Shown here one piece after another: positions 37,901 to 52,900 of a stretch of DNA of 64,000 nt. The notes under the pieces were generated by a model. The model saw only the letters and a program-made list of their open reading frames with translations. It searched no databases and was not told the origin of the DNA. How positions within the stretch are numbered: the first letter of the stretch is position 1; every line of letters starts with the position of its first letter. The position numbers and the translations under genes were made by a program. The stretch comes from Thereva unica (taxonomy: Eukaryota > Arthropoda > Insecta > Diptera > Therevidae): positions 237,543,143-237,607,142 of the forward strand of contig OX465281.1 in NCBI GenBank assembly GCA_949987705.1, read 5' to 3'.

Positions 37901-40900
37901 CCGGCGGCCTGTAAGTGAATGGGGTTTTAAAGCAATTTTGCGGTTTCTTGAGGAAAAAAATTACGAGATATTTTCCGAGACCCCCCTCTCCCTCACGTGA
38001 GATATGGTGTGAATCGGCTAGACCCCCTCCGCCCTTAAAGGCCTCACGAAATTAATGGACGACCCCTTATACTGTTTCTCAATTTCAGTATAGCGTAAAT
38101 TTCTGAGTGGTTAGCAATATTATTAAGATTATTACTTAGCTATACAGAATGGATATACATAGCTATAGATATTTGATGGTTTAATTCATCCATACTTCAA
38201 TTTGCTTCATTTAAACAATCCCCACTTACCATCTTTTTTGTTTATATAGCATAAAATTCTATTACGATGTGTTCCAAAAAGATATATGTATATAATATTT
38301 AAAAGAAAAATCTACTTATGGCTCGTTAAACTCCTTTTGTATCTACAAGATATCCTTCAATATCTTAAAGGGGTTTTTATAGCGGGTCAATAAAGTGGTA
38401 CATATAAATTCTATATCAAAATGGAATTTTTTCCGTATGGTGTAAGCTTTCAAAAGGATATAAAAAAATCTACACGACAAAGCAAACATGAAAAATCAAT
38501 ATCGACAAAAAAAGTATTTCCCTTGTTCCATGTGATCTATTTTAAGGATAAAATGAAAGGATAGGGAAACAACAACAACATGTAATTATGACTTACATAC
38601 ATATATATGATTATAACCAATGTTCTTGAGATAAATTTTCCTGAAATCCTTTCAACAACAACAACAACAAAAAAAACACAAGGAAAAAACATAAAATAAG
38701 AAAAATTCTCAAGGATCAAAAAGTGGGTTTGTTTTTTGACGTCTATAATATTAAATATAATTCTCATAACATAATAACTTCACGTGTGTGTCATGAACAG
38801 ATTTTCTTCACATTTCTCAAATGTATGCGAAAAACGAAAGAGAACCTCTTTTAATCTGGTGGAACTTCACAAACAGCATTAGAGAAGGGGCGGCGGCCCG
38901 TTTTAGATTTCTAAGAAACGGGTTGGAAATGTCCGAGGGTGTATTTTTTTAACGCACACAGTTGGCTTGACATATTTGTTGTTACATGTTGTATATTTGG
39001 TTTTTTGACTGGATCATAATATCGTTTTTTCACATCATTTATATGCGCAAACTTTTACTTTCGGTTAGATGGCGTCTTTATAGCGTATTGAAATTTAAAA
39101 CAAATATAATCAGAATGTTAAAGAAGAAGAATGTTTTTTTTATGTGGCAGTGCTAAGGCGAACAGCTAACCAAGACCTCGGAAGATGATGGCACCCGATT
39201 TGTCACTTCTGTCAAAACCCGAGAAGAGCTACTGCAGACCTGTTAGCAAGTCTTAATCCCACCGCGGTGCCCCCTGGGGTACTTCTTCGGAAGGAGATAA
39301 CGGGTGACGGGCGAATGGCGATCTCTCTGCGTCACAAAACAGAGTTTTAAGTCGGTTGGGCTGAGGGTTAGCAGCCCGCTCCCATAAAAAACCCCATTGC
39401 TACGAATCGGCAAACAATGCCTCGGAACCGAACGGACAACACGACGACGACGTTTCCTTTTCGAACCAGGACACGAATCGGATCATGGAATGTGAGAACA
39501 CTGCTTGCTGATGGACAGCTGGATGAAGTCCTCAACGTGGTGACTCGATATAAAATCAAGATCATGGGAGTCAGCGAGACCAGAAGGTCCGACGAGGGGG
39601 AACATATCTGCCCAAACGGTGAGTGCTTCTTATATTCTGGTAGAAACGAAACTGATAGCCGTAGGAATGGCGTTGGCGTAATACTAACCAAAGAAGCCAG
39701 GTCCAGCCTCATTTGCTGGTCACCAGTTTCTGAGAGGGTTATTACCGTTTACCTAATGCTACGCTCCAACTGAAGACGCAGACGACGACATCAAGGAAGA
39801 ATATGCGACTGAATGAGGTTTTTCGCTCTAAGGGGAGACATCATTCTATAAATGGGTAACTGAAACGCACAGATCGGCAGTGACAGCACCTTTGCCTTGA
39901 ACAAACAATTGGAAATCAAGGTCTAAGCCAAGTAACCAATAACAATGAAGAGCTTTTCTTTGACTTTTGTAGTTCTCACCAACTCATGGTAGGTAGAACC
40001 TACTTTTGCCACAAGAAGATATACAAAGAGACCTGAGTATCGCCCGATGGTAGAGCGAGAAACCAGATAGATCACGAACTATTCTAGAGGATGTCAGGTG
40101 CTTTAGGGGAGCAGACTCTGGAAGTAACCATCATTTGATAGTAGCAACTATTCGCTTCAAAATTACCGCAATCAGAAACGTCCAACGCGATGCTATAAAC
40201 CGTAGACGGTTTAACGTCGAACTTCTGCGAGGCAGCATTAAAAGTTTCCTGGGGAAACTACAAGAATCCTTAAGCCAGCAAAGAGTTTCTGACGAAAATA
40301 ACACTTTGGTTGGCCACTCCTTGCGACGCGAAAACGAGAATCTAGCCAAACAGGTCCTTGACTGGAATCCGCAAGGATCCCGTCGAGTCGGAAGACCTAG
40401 AACAACGTGGAGGAGGACCCTACTAGCAGAGGCCGCGACAACTGGAAGATCCTGGTCGGAGCTGAGAGCTGTCGCACAAAACAGAGTCCGCTGGAGGGCA
40501 ACTGTTTCCGCTCTATGCCCCATGAGGGATTAAAGGGTAATAATAAGAAAACATGCTAAGCTCAGGAGTCACCCTTTGTACTACTAGTCCGTCAAGTCAT
40601 TTGTCACGTCATGGTGTAAAGCCTAGCAGTAAGCTTAGTACGGAGGAAAGGGTGGCAGGGGTTTTAAAAGTACGGAGTGGTATCGAAGAAGGTGGTGATG
40701 AACCCTTTGTTTCAACTCTTGGATGTTGTAGGAGCTCGGAAATACTGACTGCGAGAGATTATTCCACAGCCGAGTTGTTCTATTGATAAACGAATTGCTA
40801 TTCTGCTAAGTGCGCAAACGGACGCGGACGCAAGTGGTGGAAGGGAGATAAGTGGGCTAATCTAGTGTTGAGGGTATAAGATTGCCGTGGAGGCAGAAGA

Positions 40901-43900
40901 GCGTTTATCTCGGAGGAACAGCCACTATGATAGTAGCGATAAAATTTTGTCAGTGCTGCTACATTCATACGGTGGCACAGGGGGTCGATGGTGGAGCAAG
41001 CGGTTTAATAAAAAATAATCTATTTTTTCTGTCAAATTAATAACTTCCCATGAATCAATCGAATTTTTCCTATATTATATACGAACGTAAAGAGTAAACA
41101 ACTTCTTATCCGCTTTAGGATCTCATGCATTGATAAAAATTATGTAATTCAAAGTACAATAAAATATGTAAAGAAATATTGGAAAGCTTACTACTGATCC
41201 CTTGCTTATTATGTACTAAAAATATCTCTTAGTTTTCAGCTCAGTCACACAATCTAGTAAAGCAAACATCGGATTATGTGAAACACGTCCATAGATCATT
41301 AAATTTAAACACGTTCAGTTTACGGAGTTTATACAGAAGACGTCATAATCGGGGCTTAAAGCCTTTAAGAAGCATTATGAACCAACAAACTTCCTAGATT
41401 AATCTAAACCATAAAATCGTTTCTGTATAGTAGTATAATGGTAATGGATTACAGTACCACCTACACGAAGGTGTACACCTATAAGCTTTAGCTCTTGGTT
41501 GTTATTTAATGCATGCTGTCCATAACAATATAAATCAATTTGTTAGGTTCTGCATCAAAATCTTTTACAGAGGAATGCTTTTATATTGATTGTAATTGAA
41601 AGACATTTCATGGTTTATGGCGAAGTAGCTATGATTTTTTCGAAGAGAACCATTTTTATCCTGCTTATTAAGGCCTTTTTTCATCAATACTTTCACTTTT
41701 TGCTGAAACTCTTGCAGTTGTTTCATATTTTGTATTTTTTAAATTTATAAAACAATTAATGTTTTTCAAAGAAATTCTAATAACTGTAAGATTTGTCGAA
41801 AAAGAATCGATCAAATTTGTGTAATTTTATTCGGTGTTTTTTTACAATGTGTTGGATTGAAGAACCCAACCAACATCCTAGAGGTTCTTGGTTTAATTTC
41901 ACTCCGCAGCAGCATGATCCTCCGTCTTTCCACTTGTAAAAAAAGAACTACAAGTGCCTACAAGGCATACAAGGGAATTGAAAATCATTCACACGTAACA
42001 TGACGAAAATACAATTGATGTTATCACAATGCAAATATAAATTTGAATAAAACGCATTCAATAAAATTTTTCTGAATATATCAGAAGAACGTTTCGTTTA
42101 GAGTTGCCATGGGAAAAATTCTAATAATGATTCGTACCAACAGAATGGAACTCCTTCATTTACATGGATATTATAGAGGAAGTTCTGATTTCCGAGGACC
42201 AATGGAATTTATATTGCAATAATTTGTTTATACTATATAGATAAAGACTTCAAGGGGCGAAATAGTTTCTACTTGCTAGAAAGGTGATAACGTTTTCGAT
42301 TTTGAAGGCCTCGAACAAACTTCCAGCGAAGAAATCACGAAACTGGAGAAACGTTTGAGCAACTGCGTTGAGCTCGATGGAAATATGATTTGGAAAGTAA
42401 TGCAGTTCATCGTTTATGGAAAAGGAGACACTTGTCATGCTGGACGCAACCTGTGAGAAGGAGCTCTTTTTTTCTTCACCATTAGGTACAGAATCACTTT
42501 TCAATAGATATTGGGGTACAGAAATTTCAAGGGGAAAGGGGCAGACTAATTGGACAGAATAGGAGCAGATTTCCTAGACACACCGGTGTAGTTCTGTTCA
42601 TTCTACATCCATGTGTCTATTGCTTTAAAATTTTTACTACTGCTGCTTAGTGTTACATCTAATGGTAGAAAGTTCCACAACCTAATAGCACGAACAAAGA
42701 ACTGTTGTTCTGAAATGCTGTACTTAATGACACAATTAAAATTAACGCTCAATTAAAATTAACGCTTGAGTTTAGAAGATCGGAAGTTCATTAATAAACA
42801 TGGTGAAGAATGGAGGTCCCAAGATAGACCCTTGAGGTGTGCCACATTTACACTTAGATGGGGCTGTAAAACTATTATTACAGAAAACGTATTGTTCCCT
42901 ATACTCCAAATAGGACTTCATAAGTTTTCCTAACAACAGCTTATGATTTACCGTGTCAAATGCTTTTGAAAAATACAGAAGTACTAGTACAGTAACATAC
43001 GATTGCCATAAGAGATATTCAGCAGTGCCGTCACACAGCTATATTGAGGGCGGAAACCATATTGATAATCAGACATCAGGTTTATGGCTATTAATATATT
43101 TAATTGTTTGAAGATGAAATAATTTTTCAAACACTTTCCGAAGAAAGGAAGGATAGATATTGGACGGAGAAAGGATAAGCGGAGGGATTAATTTAATTAA
43201 TTTCGGATGTAAGTTGTCCAAACCTACAGTATTTGATTTTATAGAGAAGATAGCACTACCAACATCTTCTACACTAAAAGAGGATATGGTAAACCCAGTT
43301 GAGGGAAAATTACCAAGAAAATCATTACTAATTTTTACGTGGTTATCGGAGAAGAATACTTCAGAGAACTTATCTTTCATCTCGTTAGGATCTGCTGCAA
43401 CAACATGCGGTTTGGTTTTTCCGATGCCACAGTGCCAAATTTGAATCTCCACAGTTAGAGCCATAATATCTTCTTTGGAACGCCGAATAAGAAAAGAAAC
43501 TCGATTACATAAGTGACGATATTCGTCGCACAACTCTGGTGTTCTAAAGCGTTTCCACATTATTAAGCGAGCCAAAGGCAGCTAGAACCCGCTATTTGAC
43601 GCGTTTTTTAATGAAAAGATAGAACACCTTTACCTTTAAAGTAAAGTAGTTGTTCGTTAACGGATGTCATTGAGTATATTCGATCCCAATGTAATAGTGA
43701 TCTTTCTAAGAAGATTTCATCTAGATGAATGCTTTTGAAATCCCTATAATAAGAATAAGCTATATACGAAAACAATACAAGATTATGTCTAGAGATAGCA
43801 GGTACTGCGATTTAGATACTAAAATACACCAAGTTAATATCATCCACTATTAGAAGATTCAAAAGAGTTCAAGATGTATTGGCAGAATGAGTTTGATGAC

Positions 43901-46900
43901 TGTTAACACCAGAAAGACCGTAAGTGCTTAAAATGTCTAGTCAGACAAACAACAAGGAGTATGTTCACCAGATTTGTGGGCAAACAACTCGGGAAATTTG
44001 CACCAAGATAACGCACCGTCGCAAAATACCATCGATACCCGTGATTTCTTGGCCAGAACAGAAGGAACATATCTTTCAACAGCCACCGACTTCGCCTGAT
44101 TTAACTGACTCACGTTTATTCCGGTTTGGTAAACTCCGGCTTTTGGTTAGTCCTCCTTTGGTGCATTTTCAAACATTTTCTTGTAGGGCTTTGAGGAGAT
44201 TTCGAAGCTTAATACAGGAAATATGTATGTTCCGGTATATTACTGACTAGATTTAAAGTCCCTCCTACTATACTTCCTTATTAATGTGAAAATATTTTTC
44301 ACGAGTTCGGTTATAAAATGGTGCCCGTTTTGATGTTTTTATTTAAAAAATTCAAATGATATTTAAAATGATTTTTTTAAAGATTTCTCAAAAGAATTCT
44401 AAATTAAGACCTCTTCATATTAAAATAATCCTGTGATTTGCAATTCAGAGAAAGCATTAGATGGGAAAGAATCGTGAGTGAATGTAAATTTAACAGTTCA
44501 AATGAAAAATCATCACAAGAACCTTTAGAAATTTAAAAGACCAAGTTTTCCATTTTAAGCATCACTTGACATTCTCTATAAAGCATCTTTAGCCTATTTT
44601 CGAAACCCCTCTTAAATCGTGAAATTTGTAATCTCACCGAATACCATAAAAGCTTTATTAATTCCCCATATACTACCATAATATTAATTTTCGGCTTTTT
44701 AGCATATGCTATATTATGCGGTGTTGTTGTACACAAATCTTTACATGTACAATAAGCCTCAAGCTTTGTTCCGCAAGTATAATTTATATTTCACAGTCAT
44801 CTCTTGCCGGAAGAAAGACTTTACACGGCGTAGCACAGTTTGAAGGATTCCTGCCGGCAAGTTAATTAAAAATCAAATTTACCGCCACAAATAGTTGTAA
44901 GGAATTTTATCTCGCTTGAGTTAATTTAAGGTGCTTAAGAGTAAACATCCTGACTTCTATGTATGTCTGCGGTTGCTATCCCGGAAATAATTTCATTTCG
45001 TTTCTTTTGAGTTGAAGTTAGGTGCTTCACAACACTCTTGTGGGGCTTTTCACTTTTGTCAAGAAATAGCGACATTGCAGACGTCTTCATGAATGGTTTA
45101 TAGTGATATAAAGAATGGCGTGCTTTAAATTTCACCTTAAAATTTTTTCACACAATGAAACTTGAATACTATTGGATGACTTTTGCAAAAAGAAAGTCGT
45201 CACCCTGGATAAATAAAATAAGCAAACGAAAACCAAAATAACATCCCTTGCGTACGTACGAATGGGTGGTGTGAGCATGATAACATTTCCCGTCACGTTG
45301 CTGGACACTCAAATATGCTAATGGACAAGTACGACACCACCTGTACGTTATTAAGCCCCAGTGAAGGGTGCCGGAATGCACGGTAATTGGGAATCCTGTT
45401 GGGGCCTACCACCTATCCTAAACAAATATTTTTATCATTAAGGTATGCATTTATGGGGTATTTTCTCTGTTGTACAAGTATCGACATAAATGTACAAATT
45501 GACTTGCCGTATGGCTTGACTTTGCGACTTTGTAAATAATTTAGTAAATTATGTAGAAAAGGGACTGGTCGTGATACTTTTCAGTTCGTTATAAGATAAT
45601 GATTGAATCAATATGTATCGCCAATTGTGATCTTTGTTATTTTGAAAAAGGTTAAAGTTATGCACATACATAGAACTTATTTTAGCAAAACAAAGTCATA
45701 AGATACCAAGCGAAGGTAGGTAGAAATTAATTGAATTTTAAAATAGCCTGTCGGATTTAACAATTAAAGAATAGAAAAATATGTAAAACTTACTTGAAAA
45801 CACCAAAACCAAATCTGCTTTGCAAACTAACAAGATTTTCAATTATTATATCTACGTATTGATTTCTTTATGTTATTAAAGCTACCTTCAAAATAAAATT
45901 AATAAAAATAAATAATTTTTTACAAGCTTGAAAAGAGTAAATTATCAATGAAACTGATTGGCGCAAATAACTAAATTAGGTCCAATGAATTTTTAAAAAA
46001 TATTGTTCTGAGAGATGTTTTCTGGTGCCCAAACTGTATATGGTTTTCACTGTTCATGGATTTTCACCCTATGGATTCGTGTTTTTTATCTATATGAGAA
46101 CAACTGGTTTTTGGGGTAACTTTCGTTTAATTATTCATGCCCTACTTCTAAAGCTCTACGAAATTGGTTCCCTGGAGTAATAATTTGTAGAAAATTATGA
46201 AACGATTTGTGTGTACTGTCCGAAAATTTATGATGATATGGAATATTATTACTATTACGATATTCTGTGTATTAGTTTTTACTGTTCTAGTATAACTTGT
46301 CAAATTCAAAAGTAAAAAGATTTCGATACCAAACGAATAACGGAGGCACCATATACAATTCGAGATACTTGCAAATGAAGGTTAGTGATTAGCTAAGGCA
46401 ATTAAAAAAGCCATAATCAAGCAGAGGCCGCAACAACTGGGAGATCCTGGTCAGAGCTGAGAGCTGTCGCGCAAAACAGAGTCCGCTGGAGGGCAACTGT
46501 TTCCGCCCTATGTCCCATGAGGGATTAAAGGGGCACAAAGAAGAAGAAAGAATAATCAAGTTGAAATTAATTTTGTTTTGTACCTTCGTCCCAGAGACAG
46601 AGACAACCTCTAGGCCGGTCTCGGTATCAACCTCTTCGCCTCTAATAGTGGTCAATATCCCGGTCACTGAAGTTACTGTTCTTCTGGAACCGTGCATCCC
46701 TCTGGTTACGATACCGAGACCTTTAAATATCTTCATCTCGCCATTTACTCCTGAAACTATGAGAGAGATTATCTGTAAAATCTATAGATCCTGGAACTGT
46801 TTTTGCAGAAAAGTTAGCGAGGCTTCCATGTCTGTTGCCTCTTTAATTTTGTCTGCACCGCCTGTTATTACCGAGACTTTCTTAGACCCTGGTTTCTGGC

Positions 46901-49900
46901 CTGCTGGTGCCAAGCTTTTTCTTTCGCGTAACCGTACTCGAGCCCATCATGCAAACCCTTCCACTCCGAGCGCTCCACAGATGTCAAAAAACTCGAGACG
47001 CTCTCTCTCTACTACCAGAACATAAGAGGGACCAGGTCAAAAACTAACGACATCCTTCAGGCATCGACGGCTAGCGGGTTCGATGTTATAGCATTCAATG
47101 CTGAACTCTTTGATTCCTCCTACCAAGTCTTTCGTAGGGATCGTTACACTGACTCGGAAGCTCGTGGGGGCGGCGTACTTCTTGCTTTCAGTAGCCATCT
47201 AATTTGTCTCGCTATTCGCTCTTAAAATTTCGTTTTCCAAAACAAATCTCTTTTTGCTGTGCTGCTATATCCCACTAGATATGATAAGCACACTTGACAG
47301 TAAAAACCTCTATGTATATTCTCATCTCTTGTGTGGATCATATCCTAATGACCACTAGTAATGAGCTACTTCTTCTAGGGGACTTAAATTTGCCCAATAT
47401 TTAATGGGTATCTAACGAAACCTTTGCTGGAAGGATGGCGTAGACCAGGACGCTCAGAGCTTAGGGATGCCAAACTGGATGACATTGGCTCAGAATCAGG
47501 ACCGGTGGAGACAACAGTTCCGAGAGGCCAGGACCGGATCCCGAGCCCTTCCCTGCTTACCTTTGGAGCAATGTGCCTCGGTAGTCTAGGGGTAAGGCGC
47601 CTGACTACTATCCCCAGAGGTCCCGGGTTCGATTCCCGGCGGTGCCACCCTCCTAGCCTTTCCCAATTTCCCGCCTACATAACTTTCCTTCTTTCTTCTT
47701 CCCTCTTTGCATTCCTGATTCCTCCTGTCATAGCCTTCTCTAGTTCTCTTCCCCGCTCCACCAAGCGCATGTCATCGGTTGGTTGATGAGATTCAACCAC
47801 TGACATATAATAATGGACTGCTCATCTGAAATTATTCCATACAAATCGATGGCACCCAAAAGTATAGTTGTTTCACTCATCCATAGACCCCCAAACTGAC
47901 AGAAGCACTCAGAAGTTGTTTATATCTTTTGCTTTATCTTTCAAGTGATGTTTATATCTTTTGCTCTTTTCCCCATAGACCCCCGGACTTTTACATACAG
48001 AATGTCAGTTGCTAAAGCAGGCGTTAAGAACTTAAATCAGATACACATAAAATTTGCAAATTAATGAAAAAAAGGCATTTTAAAGGGTGAAAAAGTCAAA
48101 ATAGTGTTTATTAATTTTTTTAAACAAAATATTTGTGTTGTTTTAATATTTTAAGTACGTATTTAAAAAAATGTAAATTTCAAAAGTGATTCCGGTGTTT
48201 ACATGGAGTGAAAAAAGGTTTGTAGCCTATGGAACAAATTGGTGCCATGAAAAATTCCTCATGAGCAGTCCATTCTATATGTCAGTGGATTCAACTCGTT
48301 TCAGGAGGCATAACACTCCAGCGAGTTGTTCTCTATGCCCTGATGTCAGAGTCGCGAAATGGTTGGGAGTAGGTGAAATAAAAATACCGCAGCTAGGTTG
48401 TGAGAGTTCTTTCCTTCACTTCTCTTTCTATCTTCCGACTAGAGCTGCTGTTCGACATTTCAAAATTAAATACATGGTGGACAGTACAAAGGGGCCTTCC
48501 CTAAGTCTCTAGTGTGTCACTTAAAAAAAAAAAAATTACCAATTAATGGATTTATAAAATTATTTATTATGTTGTTTTTACGGATTTTTCAGGTAAATGG
48601 AGGCTAAAAGCGTTAAATGCAATAGGCTAACTATTTCGAAAATTTGAATATCACTTTATGAACTTTCTTTATAAGACACCTGAAAATTTCAGTCACGAAG
48701 CATCGTCTCGCTCTAATCGAACTATTACGGAAAATATTTATGAAGTTTGGGGAAAAAATTAGTAAAGTGGGCATGAGAATGCCGTCAGCAACTTGAAGAA
48801 ATTGTTACATCTATCACTACACGATTTGAAACGATTTGTGAAAAGAGGGATATAAAATATCATTGGTTTTTTTTTGCTACATGGTTTGAGAAAAACTTAA
48901 TAGACCGAAGATTCATACTGATTCGTTGTTTAACCCTAGGACCCTACACTGGGGTTCTTCAAACCCCACAAAGTTTTACCGGCCCTGGCGTTTCGGCTGT
49001 ATTAGTGGTAGGGCCAATTGATTTTTACCATTAGGAGGGGGACCAGTATATAGAAGGGTGCTGCAGAGAAAATCGTTAGTTCTATTTTAGAAGTGACACA
49101 GTGAATATTTGTTTAAACGTTGGGGTTAGCGTAACCCCACTATTATTGTTATACTTGATTTCTTGTTAATATTCATCGCTTGCAAAAATTCTGATATCCT
49201 TTGAATTTTCGATTCATACATTTTTTACGTGTTATTTATACCTTTTTCTTTAGTACTCAAGCCTAAAGTTATTTAAAAAAAGCACGAACAAAATTTAATA
49301 ATTTTTTCCTTAAATTTTAATAAAAATTGAAAAAATAATTTTGTTCATGTTTTTAATTGTACTTTTTTCGGGCAAAATTTTATCTAATGCTATATTGCCA
49401 TATACCACCGGATTCTGCACCTTCTGCTGATTAAAATTAAAAAAAAAATGCCTACCTACAATGAAAACTCACTTAACGGTATCGAGTTAAAATACTGGGG
49501 TGCACGTAACCCCTATGTAGGAGATTTGTTATATTTGAATAGTGTAGGGTCCTAGGGTTAAATGGAATGAAGTCGAGACATTTTTTAAGATATTTATAAA
49601 TGGCGACGAAAAATGTGCAAGAATAATGTACCAAAAAAAAATTATAGTCGGAAAGGACGGAATTTTCGAAAAAGTTGGTAAAGTCGTAATAGATGGAAGA
49701 ACGATTGATGTGTTGTGAATTTGATTGGAATGAAAGATATTTACAGCATAACACCGTTTTACAAATCTTGACTTTTAAAAAATCCATTCTTATTCGTTTG
49801 CACTTTTTTGAGCTCCGATTTTTTCTGATTTTAATGGTTTTTTTCGTTTTTTCGTGGCACCCTCAGTTTTTTTGTTTGACTTAAAAATATTAGATAGATA

Positions 49901-52900
49901 CGCATTAATATTATTTTTATTTAGTTATGAATGCGAAGTAGTATCAACCCAACCTATATTGCGAAATAACATTATTATTATTATCCTTCTTTACCTTTAT
50001 TTTTTTTCGGGCATAGGGTTTCTATAAAGCTTCTCCATTGGACTGTGTTCTGATTCTGACCTATTGTTTTAGTTTCAATTTAGATTTTGTAAAAACTGTC
50101 GAACTCTTTTTGTTTACGCAAACCTGTCAAGACTATTGCATCTTAGAACTGATTGGCATTGGAATGATACGAGTACTTACTCGTGAAAAAAATAAAACTT
50201 GTGAAAAATATTTCTTTCACTTGCAATAGTTGAACAGTTCAACACTATATTTCCAAAGTAGTTTGTCCAATGGTTCTGAATATTCTAAAAATAAAAAGAA
50301 TTAATCGATACATAGTAAAGTAAAATAATAAATTAACGAGAAAATGCCAATACCTCTTTAATCTGTTTTAAGGCATCCACTTAACTCAAATATTGCTAAA
50401 TTACAGATTGTGCTACTAAGGATTAATGCACATTTATATTCTAGTAGATATAATATGCCATTTCGAATCTCTTTCATTGCTCAATAAAAACAAAAAGAAA
50501 ACTGCTGGATCTACTTTATCATATCCAATATACGGTGAGCGTGTTCATTTCAACACATTTCCACTAAAATCTCTTTTCTACCAACAAACAGAAAAAAAAC
50601 ATATAAATTTTAATAATAAATAAGAAAACCCTTCTTTACACTAGACCGATAAATCTTAGTTATTCATTCTTTCTTTTTGAGTTCATTTATCACAATTCAC
50701 CCGAGAGTATGATGAACACTTCATTTATTTTTGGCATATCAAATTCCGTTCTTATATTTATTTAAAGGTAAAGAAAGGTAAGTGTAACGCATGAAAGTAA
50801 ATTACACATTTCTTTGGCCGACAAAAAAGAGGGGGAGAATAATGTAACAAAATTCATGATCACGTGAGTAACACGAACCTTTTATCTTAGAAATTCTGTA
50901 CTGGTTCGTCCCCTTTATTTATTTTTTTTATATACCTGTGAGAAAATGTTTCCGCGTTTTCTTTTTCATTTTGACAGGATGAATGAACACTTGGGAGAAT
51001 TTCTTGAACAGCACAAAAATTAAAGTTGAAATTTCTTACCTTAAGTACATAGGCAAGAAATTCACAAGGTACAAAAATGTGATTTTTTTTTCTCTCTGGA
51101 GTTTCTGAAGAGCCTCGGAGTGGAGATAATTCAATTATTATTCGTTATCCTTCGCTAAAAATCCTATAAAAAAGTGCTTTCGTTTGAAATAAAGTTAAGC
51201 GTTTTTATTTGATTTGATTTTCCCCAGGTGTTACTCACCAGGTGGAATAATGCTAACTACTGTGCTGTGACGTGTTAATTCAGGGGTGGCCAACCAAAAT
51301 GGTATCGCGGGCCATTTTGAAAATGGATTGTGATTCCGCGGGCCGGGGTGATTCAAATTTAAAGTTGTGCTGCGAAGGCAAAGAAAGAACGATGATCAAT
51401 TAAAGTGCGGAAACGCGGAGTTATTAAACTATTCATTCCTCAGAAATTGCGAAAACTGCACAAACTGGTTTGCGCCCCTGTAGGATATCGTGAAACAGTC
51501 ACAAAAGGCTACACTCACGACAGTCAGTAAAGTAGCATGTAAACTCGTTCAATGTAATCGAGCCTGTAAGAGAGAAGCCCAATGGAGCTCGAGTAGGGTG
51601 AAATTTGGTCAAAACGGCATACACAATCGTTAAACACTACATCAAGTTTATGGGCGCATAAAGAATAGAGAGTGGATAGATGGAAAAGCCATGCATTAGA
51701 AGCGGTAAATTCATTCAAATTCATTTGCACCAGCCCTTTTCAACAAGCCATAATGATAAGATAACGAAGTTTAGACAGAAGTCCGTAGGTTTTATTAACA
51801 ATGGACTAATGTGATCGGAGCAGGCCACGCTGCTATTCAGTACCACCGCAAGACTTCTTGCTTTATTAACGCAAACAAGAGGAACCGACTTTAACGCGAT
51901 AGCAGAAATGTCAGGACGAACAATAGCAGAGTGAGGGATATAAAAATACACTATGATTTTTTAGGGTTTAGCTCCAGCAAATTTAATGTCCACCAGTAGG
52001 ATACATGACGAAAGTTAACAGCAAGCTTTTCACAAACATATCGTCTTGCACATCTTCTACATACATACATATGAGTCTTAGAATATCGTTAGTAAAAATA
52101 CTGAATAACAGTGGCCCAAGAGTGGAGCCTTGGAGGACTCCAGCGTGGAGTAGGGCACTTGAGGTACTTTAGCTACCTAGTTCAACCTTTTGAGAGCGAT
52201 TAGATAAAAAAAATTGCCAAAGCTGAAGAGCAGAAAGAACAAAATGTGCTTGCGGGGTCAGTTTTCGCAGAAACGGGTGAGTGAACGCTGTGATGTTTAC
52301 GAAAGCCAGATTGCCATATTTTTATTTATAAGTTTGAGACGCTCACAATATGCCATTATTTGAGTAGCCATCAGCTTTTCAAGAGTTTTGCCAGAAATGG
52401 GCGAAACCTGCTAGGTAGGAGAAGGCACTTGGGAATGGGTATTATTAAAACATGCTTCCAAATCGAGGGAAACTTCGGTACCGTGAGGCAGGAGTTGAGA
52501 ATATGAATTAAAATTGCCAATAGACAAGATATGAGCATTTTTAAAAGACTAGGCGACATGTAATGTGAATGGAATTGGGGCCACACCTTGCGAGGTGCAA
52601 ACGAGAATCTAGCCAAACAGGCGCTTGAATGGAATCACAAGGTACCGTCGATTTGGAAGACCTAGAACAAAGTGAAGGAGAACCCTACCAAAAGAGGCCA
52701 CAACATGCGGGATTAAAGGAGCAGAAGAAAAAGATACTGCACTCATAACGCACTAGCTTTATGTTGACCAAAGAAATGTGCTTGCTCCATGGCGGATGTG
52801 GTCTTTAGGTCTTTAATAAGAGTATCCTCCAAGCTGGTTCGACTGATAAAATGTTCAATGAATAGCTCCCTGGCGAAAGTAAGGATCCAAAATGCAGTAA

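Noticed and set aside
46389..46736. A 115-codon minus-strand frame
   Set aside because: It runs across the boundary between an RTE tail and another element and has no domain.
47569..47648. A functional tRNA gene
   Set aside because: A and B boxes and a T-arm are present, but the 5' and 3' acceptor strands do not pair and no anticodon arm of normal shape fits. The sequence continues as a SINE body with an A-tail.
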